Positions 12,085 through 21,068 of a DNA stretch of 55,443 bases are shown piece by piece. Position numbers and translations under genes: made by a program. Every line of letters begins with the position of its first letter. The first letter of the stretch is position 1. This DNA is from Bacteroidales bacterium. GTDB taxonomy: Bacteria; Bacteroidota; Bacteroidia; Bacteroidales; P3. The notes beneath the pieces are model-generated. The model ran no database searches. It was given only the letters and a program-made list of their open reading frames with translations, and was not told the origin of the DNA. The stretch is taken from NCBI GenBank assembly GCA_017429685.1, contig JAFROL010000049.1:1-55443 (forward strand), read 5' to 3'.

Positions 12085-12126
12085 TTAATTAGCACCATTA
12101 TATTTTCGAAAAGACCAAACAGATTT

Positions 12127-13041
12127 ATGGATTTCCAGACAACAATAAATACACCATTCACACTTTCAGGTCCAGGACTTCACACTGGCCGTTTCACTCA
12201 CGCCACAGTCAAACCCGCATTCGCCGACTGCGGCATAATCTTTAAGCGCACTGATGTAGAGGGCGAAAAAACATTAGCAGCTTTGGCCGACAATGTTGCC
12301 GACACCAACCACGGCACTACGGTGGCTGCCGATGGCGTTTCGGTGTCGACCATCGAGCACCTGATGTCGGCGTTGCACGGTATGCGTGTCGACAACGCCA
12401 TAGTGGAAATCGACGGCCCAGAAGTGCCCATCCTCGACGGCAGTGCGCGCCTGTGGGTGGAGCAGATTCGTCAGTCGGGCATCGTGCAGCTCAATGCGGA
12501 GCGTCGCTATCTTTGCCTGACTGAGCCTATCGAATGGAGCGACGACAAATCGGGCATCGTGATGAAAGCCGAGCCTGCCGATGTGTTCTCGGTCGACTGC
12601 AAGATTGTGTTTCAGAGCGAACTGATAGGCAGCCAGTCGGCACAGATGACCGGCTATGACCAATATGCAGCCGAAATCGCCAAATGCCGCACGTTCGTGT
12701 TTCTGCGCGAAGTGGAAATGCTTTTGGCTCACAACCTTATAAAGGGAGGCGATCTCGACAACGCCCTTGTTTTTGTCGACAAACCGCTCAGCGACGAAGA
12801 AAAGGCTCGCTTGGCAGCCTTGTACAACCGCGACAAAGACAGCATCAAGGTGTCGAACGGTGTGCTGAATACCATCGAACCCTATTTTACCAATGAACCA
12901 GCACGCCACAAACTGCTTGATTTCGTTGGCGATATATATTTGGTGGGAATGCCTGTCAAGGCCCGTTTCACCATCAAGTGCCCTGGCCACCACGCCAATG
13001 TGGCTTTGGCTCAAACAATCAGAAAATCAATTATTAAATAA
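12127..13041 (+). CDS. lpxC: UDP-3-O-acyl-GlcNAc deacetylase
   Basis: LpxC is the zinc enzyme that commits UDP-3-O-acyl-GlcNAc to lipid A synthesis. The 304-residue protein shows the family start SGPGLHTGR, the zinc/catalytic motif TIEHLMSALHG (Glu77, His78), LDGSA, a KCRTF segment, KGG, the zinc pair in HKLLDFVGD, and the terminal GHHAN histidine. In Bacteroides and Porphyromonas LpxC is normally fused to FabZ (about 460 residues); here the protein ends after the LpxC domain and lpxA follows 20 bp later with no fabZ in between. So the dehydratase must be encoded elsewhere. The gene probably shares a transcript with lpxA. Confidence 0.96.
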   Translation: MDFQTTINTPFTLSGPGLHTGRFTHATVKPAFADCGIIFKRTDVEGEKTLAALADNVADTNHGTTVAADGVSVSTIEHLMSALHGMRVDNAIVEIDGPEVPILDGSARLWVEQIRQSGIVQLNAERRYLCLTEPIEWSDDKSGIVMKAEPADVFSVDCKIVFQSELIGSQSAQMTGYDQYAAEIAKCRTFVFLREVEMLLAHNLIKGGDLDNALVFVDKPLSDEEKARLAALYNRDKDSIKVSNGVLNTIEPYFTNEPARHKLLDFVGDIYLVGMPVKARFTIKCPGHHANVALAQTIRKSIIK

Positions 13042-13061
13042 ATTATAAACCGTTAACAGTT

Positions 13062-13862
13062 ATGATCTTATACGACTTGCATCCTGAAGCAAAAATCGGA
13101 AACAACGTAAAGATATCAAATTTCACAACTATATATGAAGATGTCGTCATAGGCGACAATACGTGGATTGGCCCCAACGTCACCATTTTCCCCGGTGCGC
13201 GTATCGGCAAGAACTGCAAGATTTTTCCCGGCTCGGTGATTTCGGCCATCCCGCAGGACCTGAAATTCAACGGCGAATATACAACTTGCGAGATCGGCGA
13301 CAACAACGTCATCCGCGAGTGCTGCACCATCAACCGCGGCACCTCGGCGTCGGGCAAGACTGTTATTGGCGACAATAACCTGATAATGGCATACGTACAC
13401 GTGGCACACGACTGCGTGGTGGGCAGCAATTGCGTTTTTGCCAACAACACGACGCTGGCTGGACACATCATTGTCGGCGACTGGGTTGTGCTGGGTGGCA
13501 AGACCGCCATTCTGCAGTTTGTGCACATTGGCTCGCACGTCATCACGATGGGTGGCTCGTTGGTCAACAAGGACATACCGCCGTTTGTGAAGGCAGCTCG
13601 TTATCCTATCTCGTTTGCAGGCGTCAATGCCCTCGGTTTGCACCGTCGCGGTTTTTCGCCGAAACAGATTGAAAATATCCAGGATATCTACCGCATCATC
13701 TATCAGAAAGGCCTGATTGTGTCGCACGCTGTCGAACTTATCAAGGAGCAGTACGGCAACACCGACGAGGGTAAGGTCGTGCTGAGTTTTATCGGCAGTG
13801 CCAACACCGGCCTGATGAAAGGCTACACCTATATGAGCAAGGGCCACGACCCTGAAGCATAG
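13062..13862 (+). CDS. lpxA: acyl-ACP--UDP-GlcNAc O-acyltransferase
   Basis: LpxA adds a 3-hydroxyacyl chain to UDP-GlcNAc, the first step of lipid A synthesis. The 266-residue protein is a left-handed beta-helix built of hexapeptide repeats such as IGDNTW, IGPNVT and IGKNCK over residues about 10-190, with the catalytic-histidine segment AYVHVAHDC and a helical C-terminal domain. It lies directly behind lpxC, the reverse of the pathway order but the usual arrangement in this phylum. lpxD is not in the window. Its 3' end meets ybaK tail to tail across a hairpin-forming repeat. Confidence 0.97.
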   Translation: MILYDLHPEAKIGNNVKISNFTTIYEDVVIGDNTWIGPNVTIFPGARIGKNCKIFPGSVISAIPQDLKFNGEYTTCEIGDNNVIRECCTINRGTSASGKTVIGDNNLIMAYVHVAHDCVVGSNCVFANNTTLAGHIIVGDWVVLGGKTAILQFVHIGSHVITMGGSLVNKDIPPFVKAARYPISFAGVNALGLHRRGFSPKQIENIQDIYRIIYQKGLIVSHAVELIKEQYGNTDEGKVVLSFIGSANTGLMKGYTYMSKGHDPEA

Positions 13863-13865
13863 TAG

Positions 13866-13976
13866 GAACGGAAAAGTGAGATGTGAGAACGGAGAAGTGA
13901 GAACGGAGAACTGGCTGACGCGTCAGTGTCGTTTTCCGTTCTCATTTCTCCGTTCTCACTTCTTACATCTCCGTTC
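13866..13976. repeat. long hairpin of GAACGGAGAAGTGA units with CGCGT tip, copy A
   Basis: The left arm repeats AACGGAGAAGTGAGA-like units and the right arm carries their complement (TTCTCCGTTCTCACTTC), giving imperfect arms of about 45 bp. The tip holds the perfect palindrome CTGACGCGTCAG. It sits between the convergent lpxA and ybaK genes and probably ends transcription both ways. Related elements are at 38800-38926 and 40323-40420. Confidence 0.8.
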
Positions 13977-14456
13977 TTATATCGTCAGTTCGCAGACGGT
14001 ACCCTTTGCTGCTCGAATAAGGTCGGTGGGGGCAATGCAGAACTGCAGGCCTCGCTGTCCGGCGCTGCAATATATTTTATCGTAGAGGGTTATGCTCTCG
14101 TGGAAGAATGTGGGCAGCGGCTTTTTCATACCTATTGGAGAGCATCCGCCGCGGATGTAGCCCGTGGTGGGCAACAACTCTTTCATCGGAATCAGATCGC
14201 ATTTCTTGTTGCCTGTGGCCTTGGCGGCTTTTTTGAGGTCGACTTCTTCGGCACCGGGGATTACGCAGACAAACAATCCGTTACGGTCGCCACGCAAAAC
14301 AAGCGTTTTGAACAGCTGCTCGACGGGCAGTCCCAGCTGCTCGGCGATATGGGCGGCGCCGAGGTCGTTTTCGTCGACGGTATATTCAATCAGTTCGTAG
14401 TTGATTTTCAACTGGTCAAGGATGCGCGCTGCGTTTGTTTTCTTGATGTTAGACAT
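13977..14456 (-). CDS. ybaK: Cys-tRNA(Pro) deacylase, YbaK/EbsC family
   Basis: YbaK hydrolyses cysteine wrongly attached to tRNA-Pro, a trans-editing step in the cytosol. The 159-residue protein covers the whole YbaK/ProX fold: the start TNAARILDQLKINYELIEY, LPVEQLFKTLVLRGD with the conserved lysine, the GGCSPIGMKKPLP segment, and SAGQRGLQ near the end. All family landmarks are present and the length is normal. Its ATG overlaps the stop of the upstream 437-residue gene by 8 bp (ATGTCTAA), so the two are translationally coupled. Confidence 0.93.
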   Translation of the reverse strand: MSNIKKTNAARILDQLKINYELIEYTVDENDLGAAHIAEQLGLPVEQLFKTLVLRGDRNGLFVCVIPGAEEVDLKKAAKATGNKKCDLIPMKELLPTTGYIRGGCSPIGMKKPLPTFFHESITLYDKIYCSAGQRGLQFCIAPTDLIRAAKGTVCELTI

Positions 14457-15762
14457 TGGATTCTAATTTCAGTTTTTCGATTAGGTCGCGTTCGTTTTCG
14501 TGGACAAGTCCATCGCTGTTGGCTATTTCCTGCATTCGTGCCAGTGTCTCGTCGCGGTTGGCAACGTTGTGAAATTTGAAGTCGTCGTCGTTTAGGAAAG
14601 TCGTGTCGCCTTCGCTGAGCAGTTCGGCGAGTTCTTCCCGTTCTTTGCCAGTCAGTATGTCGATGTTGCGTATGGCGAGGGTGAGCGATTGTTTTTCCTC
14701 TTCGCTGACGATGCCGTCGGCAACAACGGTGGCAATTAGCAGGCGTATGGTCCGTTTCAGGTCGTCCTTGTCGCGCTGTGCGCTGCCGGCAATGCTGCCA
14801 AAGAAACGGCTTACAAGTTTGGCGCTGTCCTTCATTCGGTTAATGATCTTTGAGCTGCCATTGCCTATCAGCACTATCTCGGGCGATTGGGATGGGTTGA
14901 CGACAACGCCCTTTTTCAATTCGCCTGTTATAATGTTGCGATAAGTGAATGTGTAGCAGGTTACTATTCGATAATAGTAGTCTTCGATGGCGTTGTCTTC
15001 GCCAGTTTTGTCCCTGACGATGTCGATGTAAGGCACCAGTGCATCGTCAAAATCCTCTTTGTCGATACCGTTTATGTGTGCCAGCATTCGCTTGGCGACG
15101 GGACGTTCGTCGATGTGAGCTTTGATGGCAGAAAGCGGAAAATCATCGATTTCGCCTTCAAGGCAGAGTGTCAGACTGATATTTTTTTCGACTACTTTAG
15201 GGACGAAATAAGATAGGGAACCAATCCTTTTGTTACCTTTGCATTCCGGACATAGTTGCGAGACAGTGTTGCCTTGGTCATCCGTGCCTTCGACCAGTCC
15301 GCTTCCTTTGCAGTTGGGGCAGTCGACAATGCCGCACTCGGCTTTGATGGCGTATGGGAATTGACGCTTGGAAAGTTTGTCGCCTTCGGTGTCGAGGGTT
15401 ATGTCGTGGTGGTCGACGCTGCGTCCGCCGTTCATCAGCTCATCCATCTTCTTTTTGGTCGAGGCAAAGAAGCCTTCGGTGCTGAATTTAGGTGCGGCGT
15501 TGAAATCGTCGACAAAGTCTTTGTCTATCCTTACATAGGTGTCGTTGCTATCGATAATGGCGTGCAAATTGGTGGCAATGCTGTCGTCGATGGCCGCCGA
15601 CCGCCGTTCGGTCTTGAATTCAACACGTTGTGTGTGAGCTTCGATATAACAGTAGTTGTATTTTTTTGGCGCTATAGCGGTGTCGATAGAAATGCTGTTG
15701 TAGATTTTGGGTGCTGATTGTCGAATAATTTCGCACAAGGCGCCGATAGTAAGCTGTTCCAT
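14449..15762 (-). CDS. protein with DnaJ-like zinc motif and TerB-like C-terminus, function unknown
   Basis: I do not recognise a named family for this 437-residue protein. It has no signal peptide. The middle carries a paired Cys motif, CPNCKGSG and, 19 residues on, CPECKGNK, similar to the zinc-binding CxxCxGxG units of DnaJ. Residues about 355-435 are acidic and helical with LLIATVVADGIVSEEEKQSL and IANSDGLVHENERDLIEKL, the pattern of TerB/TerB-like metal-site domains. It is translated just before and overlaps ybaK. A chaperone-like or metal-stress role would be a guess. Confidence 0.6.
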   Translation of the reverse strand: MEQLTIGALCEIIRQSAPKIYNSISIDTAIAPKKYNYCYIEAHTQRVEFKTERRSAAIDDSIATNLHAIIDSNDTYVRIDKDFVDDFNAAPKFSTEGFFASTKKKMDELMNGGRSVDHHDITLDTEGDKLSKRQFPYAIKAECGIVDCPNCKGSGLVEGTDDQGNTVSQLCPECKGNKRIGSLSYFVPKVVEKNISLTLCLEGEIDDFPLSAIKAHIDERPVAKRMLAHINGIDKEDFDDALVPYIDIVRDKTGEDNAIEDYYYRIVTCYTFTYRNIITGELKKGVVVNPSQSPEIVLIGNGSSKIINRMKDSAKLVSRFFGSIAGSAQRDKDDLKRTIRLLIATVVADGIVSEEEKQSLTLAIRNIDILTGKEREELAELLSEGDTTFLNDDDFKFHNVANRDETLARMQEIANSDGLVHENERDLIEKLKLESNV

Positions 15763-15786
15763 ATAATTGTGTTTTGTATGATTGAT

Positions 15787-17598
15787 TCAATTGATTAATT
15801 CGTCCAGTTCGAGCCATCGCATCTCTTTTTCGTCAAGGGTTGCAATGAGTTGGCCAATACGTTCGGATGCTGCAGTGATTTTGGCCGTGTCGGTTTCGGT
15901 GCCTGAAGAGAGCATAGATTCTATTTCTTTGCGTTCGGCGGTCAAAGCTTCGATTTCGGCTGTCAATTGTTCGTATTCTTTCTTCTCCTTATATGTGGCT
16001 TTTGGTTTGTCGTTGGCACGTTGGGCCTTCAGCTGTTCCCGATAGGTGTCTTCGTTGTGGACTTCTTTGCGCTGCTTCTGAGCCGTCCTCTCCATTTGCT
16101 GTTTCGTTTCGCGATATTCGCTATAGTTGCTGTGGTAGTCGCGTATGCGGCCATTGCCTTCGAAGACAAAGATGTGGTCGACCAGGTTGTCCATAAACGA
16201 GCGGTCGTGGCTGACGATGATGGCGCATCCTTTGTAGCTTTTCAGGAATCGCTCAAGGATGCCTATGGTGTAGATATCCAGGTCGTTGGTGGGCTCGTCG
16301 AGGATAAGGAAGTTGGGATTGGCCATCAGGATGGTGAGCAGATACAGCCTGCGCCGTTCGCCGCCGCTGAGGTTGCCGAAGTAGTTGTATTGCGTGGTGT
16401 CGTCGAATCCGAAATAGGAGAGGAACTGGTGTGCCGACATTTCCTTGCCATTCTCCAACTCGATGACGTCGGCCACTTCGCGGATGATGTCGATCACGCG
16501 CATATCGTCCTTGGCCTGCATTCCGTTCTGGGTGTAGAACCCAAAGCGAATGGTTTGTCCTACAACGATATGGCCGCTGTCGGGCCGTATCTGCTCAGTA
16601 ATTATTGAGAGGAATGTGCTTTTGCCAATGCCGTTAGGACCTACGATGCCGATTTTCTCGCCTTTCTTGAAAGTGTATGAAAAGTCGTCGAGCATTTTGC
16701 GGCCTTCGAAAGACTTGCTGACGTTGTACAGTTCCAAGATTTTGCCACCGATGCGCTCGGTCTTTACGGTCAGTTCGGCGCGTTCCTGCTCGAAGCGTGT
16801 ATGGGCTTTCTCCTCCAGTTCGTAGAAGGCGTCGATGCGGGCTCTTGCCTTGGTGCCGCGGGCTTGCGGCATACGTCGCATCCAGTCCAACTCGGTGCGA
16901 TACAGGCTCTTGGCTTTCTCGACCTCGGCGCGTTCGTTGTATTCGCGTTCGGCTTTCTTCTCAAGATAATAGTCGAAGGTGCCGCGATAGTTGTACAATC
17001 GGCTGTTGTCCAGCTCGATGATGTCCTGACAGACGTGGTCAAGAAAATAGCGGTCGTGCGTCACCATCAGTATGGCCAGACGTTGTTTGCTCAAGAAATC
17101 CTCGAGCCATTCAATCATACTGATGTCCAGATGGTTGGTTGGCTCGTCGAGTAGCAGCAGGTTGGTGTCGTCGATAAGTATTCGGCTCAGTGCCACCTTC
17201 TTCTGTTCGCCGCCGCTGAGGGTGTCCATTGCGCGGTCCATCAGCTGGTCGATCTCCAGACGCGACAGCACCTCTTCGACACGTTGCTCGAAATCCCAAG
17301 GCTCGACAGTCTCGGGCCGTTCGGCTGCCTCTACAAAGCTCCACACGGTTTGATGCTTGTGGAAATCAGGGTTCTGCGGCAGGTAGGCCATTTTCACGTC
17401 CCCACGGAAGGTGACTTTGCCGCTGTCGGGCAGTTCCTTGCCGGTCAGGATGTTGAGCAGGGTGCTTTTGCCATATCCGTTGCGGGCAATCAGTGCTGTC
17501 TTTTGGCCTGCGTTGATGCCGAAGCTGATGTCTTCAAACAGCAATTTGTCGCCAAACGATTTGGTCAGGTTTTCTATTGTCAGGAGTGCGTCGGCCAT
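15787..17598 (-). CDS. ABC-F family ATPase, Uup-like
   Basis: The 603-residue cytosolic protein has two ABC ATPase domains and no membrane segments. The first has Walker A ARNGYGKST (residues 38-46), LSGGEQKK and LLLDEPTNHLD; the second has GPNGIGKST, LSGGERRR and LILDEPTNDLD. An arm rich in Arg, Glu and Lys separates them, and the last 80 residues form a coiled coil, as in Uup. ABC-F proteins act on ribosomes or on branched DNA; Uup-like proteins with this C-terminal coil are most often linked to ribosome assembly and transposon excision. Antibiotic resistance subtypes lack this tail, so resistance is less likely. Confidence 0.9.
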   Translation of the reverse strand: MADALLTIENLTKSFGDKLLFEDISFGINAGQKTALIARNGYGKSTLLNILTGKELPDSGKVTFRGDVKMAYLPQNPDFHKHQTVWSFVEAAERPETVEPWDFEQRVEEVLSRLEIDQLMDRAMDTLSGGEQKKVALSRILIDDTNLLLLDEPTNHLDISMIEWLEDFLSKQRLAILMVTHDRYFLDHVCQDIIELDNSRLYNYRGTFDYYLEKKAEREYNERAEVEKAKSLYRTELDWMRRMPQARGTKARARIDAFYELEEKAHTRFEQERAELTVKTERIGGKILELYNVSKSFEGRKMLDDFSYTFKKGEKIGIVGPNGIGKSTFLSIITEQIRPDSGHIVVGQTIRFGFYTQNGMQAKDDMRVIDIIREVADVIELENGKEMSAHQFLSYFGFDDTTQYNYFGNLSGGERRRLYLLTILMANPNFLILDEPTNDLDIYTIGILERFLKSYKGCAIIVSHDRSFMDNLVDHIFVFEGNGRIRDYHSNYSEYRETKQQMERTAQKQRKEVHNEDTYREQLKAQRANDKPKATYKEKKEYEQLTAEIEALTAERKEIESMLSSGTETDTAKITAASERIGQLIATLDEKEMRWLELDELIN

Positions 17599-17658
17599 AG
17601 TGTCGGGTTCGGTTGTTGTCGGCTGTGGTTGAACGTGATGAAGTCAGCCGGAGAGTGG

Positions 17659-18912
17659 TTAATATCCGTATTTCTCTTTCCAGCGCCATTGCAGCAGTTT
17701 GCGGGTCTCGTTCTCACGTGCGTTGTCGCCGGGTTCGTAGAACTTGGTGCCGCGCAATGCGTCAGGCAGGAATTCCTGGTCGACGAAGTTGCCGGCATAG
17801 TCGTGGGCGTATTTGTATCCGTCACTGTATCCCAGCTCTTTCATCAGTTTTGTCGGTGCATTGCGTATATGCAGCGGTACCGGCAAGTCACCAGTGCGGC
17901 GTATGGCCTGTTGGGCATTGGCCAAAGCCATATAGGTACTGTTGCTTTTGGCAGAATTGGCAAGGTATATGGCGCACTGCGAGAGCGTAATGCGACATTC
18001 GGGATAGCCTATTTTTGTCACAGCTTCAAAACAGGCGTTGGCCAGCAGCAAGGCGTTGGGGTTGGCATTGCTGATGTCCTCGCTGGCGAAAATCAGCATA
18101 CGTCGGGCAATGAAGACGGGGTCTTCGCCACCCTCTATCATTCGTGCCAGCCAGTAGACGGCGCCATTGGGGTCGCTGCCGCGCATTGATTTTATGAAAG
18201 CACTGATGATGTCGTAGTGCATCTCGCCCTGACGGTCGTAAAAAGCGAGGTTTTGTTGTATGACATTGGTGACTTTTTCATTGTCGACAATAACATTGTC
18301 CGTTTTGTCGCGGTTGACGACCAGCTCGAAAGCGTTGAGCAGTTTGCGGGCATCGCCGCCACTTATTCGCAGCAGAGCCTCGTTCTCCTTGACTTCTATT
18401 TTGCGTCCTTGCGAAGCATAGTATGCCACAGCACTGTCAATCAGCTGTTCCATTTCGGCACGACCGAATTCTTTCAGCACATAGACTTGACAGCGCGACA
18501 GAAGTGCCGAGATGACCTCGAACGAGGGATTCTCGGTTGTGGCGCCAATCAGCGTGATTGTGCCACGTTCGACGGCACCAAGCAACGAATCCTGTTGCGA
18601 CTTGTTGAAGCGATGGATTTCATCGATGAAAAGTATGGCACCGTCTTCCTTTTTGGCCTGTTCGATTACTTCGCGCACTTCCTTCACACCGCTGCTGATG
18701 GCACTGAGGGTGTGGAAAGGACGCTGCAGGGTGTTGCTGATAATCATCGCCAAAGTTGTTTTGCCGATGCCTGGAGGACCCCAAAAAATCATCGACGGTA
18801 TCTTCCCGCTCTCAATCAATGTGCGCAACACAGCACCTTGACCGACAAGGTGCTGCTGTCCGATATAGTTGTCAAGAGTGGTAGGTCTTAGAAGTTCAGC
18901 CAGGGGAGTCAT
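17659..18912 (-). CDS. rarA: replication-associated recombination ATPase RarA
   Basis: RarA (MgsA) is an AAA+ ATPase related to clamp loaders that acts at stalled replication forks. The 417-residue protein starts with PLAELLRPTTLDNYIGQQHL, has Walker A GPPGIGKTT at residues 45-53, Walker B/DEIH as LFIDEIHRFNKSQQD, sensor 1 GATTENPSF, and the C-terminal tetramer domain with MRGSDPNGAVYWLARM. Length and motifs are normal. It lies 85 bp downstream of queA on the same strand and 60 bp upstream of the ABC-F gene. Confidence 0.96.
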   Translation of the reverse strand: MTPLAELLRPTTLDNYIGQQHLVGQGAVLRTLIESGKIPSMIFWGPPGIGKTTLAMIISNTLQRPFHTLSAISSGVKEVREVIEQAKKEDGAILFIDEIHRFNKSQQDSLLGAVERGTITLIGATTENPSFEVISALLSRCQVYVLKEFGRAEMEQLIDSAVAYYASQGRKIEVKENEALLRISGGDARKLLNAFELVVNRDKTDNVIVDNEKVTNVIQQNLAFYDRQGEMHYDIISAFIKSMRGSDPNGAVYWLARMIEGGEDPVFIARRMLIFASEDISNANPNALLLANACFEAVTKIGYPECRITLSQCAIYLANSAKSNSTYMALANAQQAIRRTGDLPVPLHIRNAPTKLMKELGYSDGYKYAHDYAGNFVDQEFLPDALRGTKFYEPGDNARENETRKLLQWRWKEKYGY

Positions 18913-18997
18913 TGAGGTGGGATTTTTAGTTGAAAGTTGAAATTTTGCGGCGGCAATTTTGCTTCACGCTTCTCGTCTTGCGCTTTCTGTTTTCTGT

Positions 18998-20053
18998 TTA
19001 CAATATCAGCATCGCGTCGCCATAGGTGTTGAATTTGTACTTCTCCTTGATGGCGGTCTGATAGCATTGCATAAGGAATTCGGGGCCGGCAAAAGCCGAA
19101 ACCATTATAAACATCGACGACATAGAAGGATGAAAATTCGTGACCATCATATCGGCAATAGTAAAATCGTAAGGCGGGAAGATGAATTTGTTGCTCCATC
19201 CGTCGTAGGGGCTCACTTTGCTGGGGATAGTGACGGCGGTCTCGATGGCTTTCATAGTTGTTGTGCCTATGCAGCAGACTTTGTGACCGGTCCGTTTGGC
19301 GTTGTTGATGAGGTCGCAGCATTCTTCGTCTATGTGCATCTCTTCCGAGTCCATTCGGTGCTTGCTGAGGTCCTCGACTTCAATGGGCTTGAAGTTGCCG
19401 ATACCTGCGTGTAGTGTAAGTTCGGCCCATTTCACGTCCTTGATTTCAAAACGTTTCATCAGCTCGCGGCTGATGTGTAGGCCTGCTGTTGGTGCAGCTA
19501 CGGCTCCTTCCACCTTGGCATAGATGGTCTGATAGCGCTCTTTGTCGTCCGACGAGATGTCGCGCATTGCCCTGATTTCTTCGGGAATAGGTGTCTGGCC
19601 CATACTTTTTATCAGGCGTATAAACTCTTCGTGCGTTCCGTCGTAGAGGAATCGGATGGTGCGGCCACGCGATGTGGTGTTGTCAATAACTTCGGCCACG
19701 AGGGCGTCGCTGTCGCCGAAATAGAGTTTGTTGCCTATGCGTATCTTTCTGGCGGGGTCTACAACGACGTCCCACAGGCGCGTTTCTGGATTCAGTTCCC
19801 TGAGCAGAAACACGTTGATTTGTGCTCCGGTCTTTTCTTTTTCGCCTTTCAGCAGGGCGGGAAAGACCTTGGTGTTGTTTACCACCACCACATCGTCGGT
19901 GTCTACATAATTGATAAGATCCTTGAACAGCTTGTGCTCTATGCTCTGTGTTTTGCGGTCAATTACCATCAGGCGGCATTCGTCGCGCTGTCTCGAGGGT
20001 TTTTCGGCAATCAAGTCTTTGGGGAGATTGAACTTGAACTGCGACAGTTTCAT
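18998..20053 (-). CDS. queA: tRNA preQ1(34) S-adenosylmethionine ribosyltransferase-isomerase
   Basis: QueA transfers and rearranges the ribosyl part of SAM onto preQ1-modified tRNA, giving epoxyqueuosine. The 351-residue protein begins [19 protein letters not shown] at the ATG at 20053; eight upstream codons in frame look like leader. Family motifs include [25 protein letters not shown] and [10 protein letters not shown]. It closes the ftsX - DUF3098 - uppP - truB - queA set typical of Bacteroidota, but here it has its own promoter in a 185-bp gap after truB. Confidence 0.96.
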   Translation of the reverse strand: MKLSQFKFNLPKDLIAEKPSRQRDECRLMVIDRKTQSIEHKLFKDLINYVDTDDVVVVNNTKVFPALLKGEKEKTGAQINVFLLRELNPETRLWDVVVDPARKIRIGNKLYFGDSDALVAEVIDNTTSRGRTIRFLYDGTHEEFIRLIKSMGQTPIPEEIRAMRDISSDDKERYQTIYAKVEGAVAAPTAGLHISRELMKRFEIKDVKWAELTLHAGIGNFKPIEVEDLSKHRMDSEEMHIDEECCDLINNAKRTGHKVCCIGTTTMKAIETAVTIPSKVSPYDGWSNKFIFPPYDFTIADMMVTNFHPSMSSMFIMVSAFAGPEFLMQCYQTAIKEKYKFNTYGDAMLIL

Positions 20054-20120
20054 CGTTGAATAAAGGGTGTTTATCATAATTTTTTTATATTTGTATCAAA
20101 TATTGATTGATGTGATTTTG

Positions 20121-20152
20121 CAAAGATACAAAAATCAGAACCGAAAGTCAAG
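20121..20152 (-). promoter_or_regulatory. Bacteroides-type promoter for queA
   Basis: On the minus strand CTTG (20149-20152) stands 20 bp before TATCTTTG (20121-20128). The predicted start of transcription is about 60 nt before the queA ATG. The gap also holds TTAACAT...ATGTTAA arms (20157-20186), an AT-rich inverted repeat that may end truB transcripts. Confidence 0.6.
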
Positions 20153-20237
20153 TTTTTTAACATTTTATTTTGATTTAATATGTTAAAAAACTGAAACTCA
20201 GTATATGTTTAGTATATGTGTAAAGTGTGAAATTAAC

Positions 20238-21068
20238 TTAATTTCTCATTTGTGCCAAGCTGGAAAACAATGGATTTTCGGTGGTGATAACTGTGTCAAT
20301 GCAGTCTATGCTTATGGCTTCGTCGAGGCTGTAGTCGCCGATGCGTTCGCGGCGCAAGGCACTGAGGAACGCACCGCTGTCCAACATAGCACCAAAGTCG
20401 CGTGCTATGCTGCGTATGTATGTGCCTTTACTGCAGCTGATGCGGAAATCCAGTTGTGGCAGCTCTTCGGGTACAGTGCCCTGTGGATTACGGTACAGGT
20501 GTCGTTCCGAGACAGGTGAGGGCTGGGCGGAAGGCTTTTGTTTCATTGCCACTGGCTGGGAAGAAGAACCGAGACGGTAGGCTGTGATTTTGAAATCGTA
20601 TACGGTCACATTCTTGGGCGCAATGGTGGCAGCTTCGCCGTCTCGGGCCGAAACGTAAGCCCTTTGTCCATCTATTTTTACTGCCGAAAACATAGGTGGC
20701 ACCTGCTCTATGGTGCCGATAAACCGGAGGCGCGCGGCCTCAAGGCGGTCGGCATCGATGCCATCGATGGGATAATAGGCGTCGATAGCCTGCTCCAAGT
20801 CGTAGCAGGGTGTCGTTGCACCAAGCACCATAGTTCCACTATATACTTTTATGCCGGCTTGCAGCTCCTCGATGTGCTTGGTGGCACTGCCCACGCATAC
20901 AAGCAGCAACCCGCTGGCCAGTGGGTCGAGGGTGCCGGCGTGGCCAATCTTGAATTTGTTGAGGCCAAAAGTACGCTTAATATGCCATTTCAGCTTGTTG
21001 ACAACCTGAAACGACGACCAACCCGTGGGTTTGTCGACAGCAATGATGATGCCAGGCTTGTCAGACAT
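20238..21068 (-). CDS. truB: tRNA pseudouridine(55) synthase
   Basis: TruB makes pseudouridine 55 in the T-arm of tRNAs. The 276-residue protein starts with AVDKPTGWSSF, has the catalytic-aspartate motif GHAGTLDPLASGLL (Asp48), the VPPMFSAVKIDGQRAY segment, and the CSKGTYIRSIARDFG motif. Between residues about 172 and 212 there is a Gln/Ser/Pro-rich stretch, after ITAYRLG and before LPQLDFRI, longer than in typical bacterial TruB and low in complexity; it should form a surface loop. The start codon directly follows the uppP stop (TAAATG), so the two are coupled. Confidence 0.95.
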   Translation of the reverse strand: MSDKPGIIIAVDKPTGWSSFQVVNKLKWHIKRTFGLNKFKIGHAGTLDPLASGLLLVCVGSATKHIEELQAGIKVYSGTMVLGATTPCYDLEQAIDAYYPIDGIDADRLEAARLRFIGTIEQVPPMFSAVKIDGQRAYVSARDGEAATIAPKNVTVYDFKITAYRLGSSSQPVAMKQKPSAQPSPVSERHLYRNPQGTVPEELPQLDFRISCSKGTYIRSIARDFGAMLDSGAFLSALRRERIGDYSLDEAISIDCIDTVITTENPLFSSLAQMRN

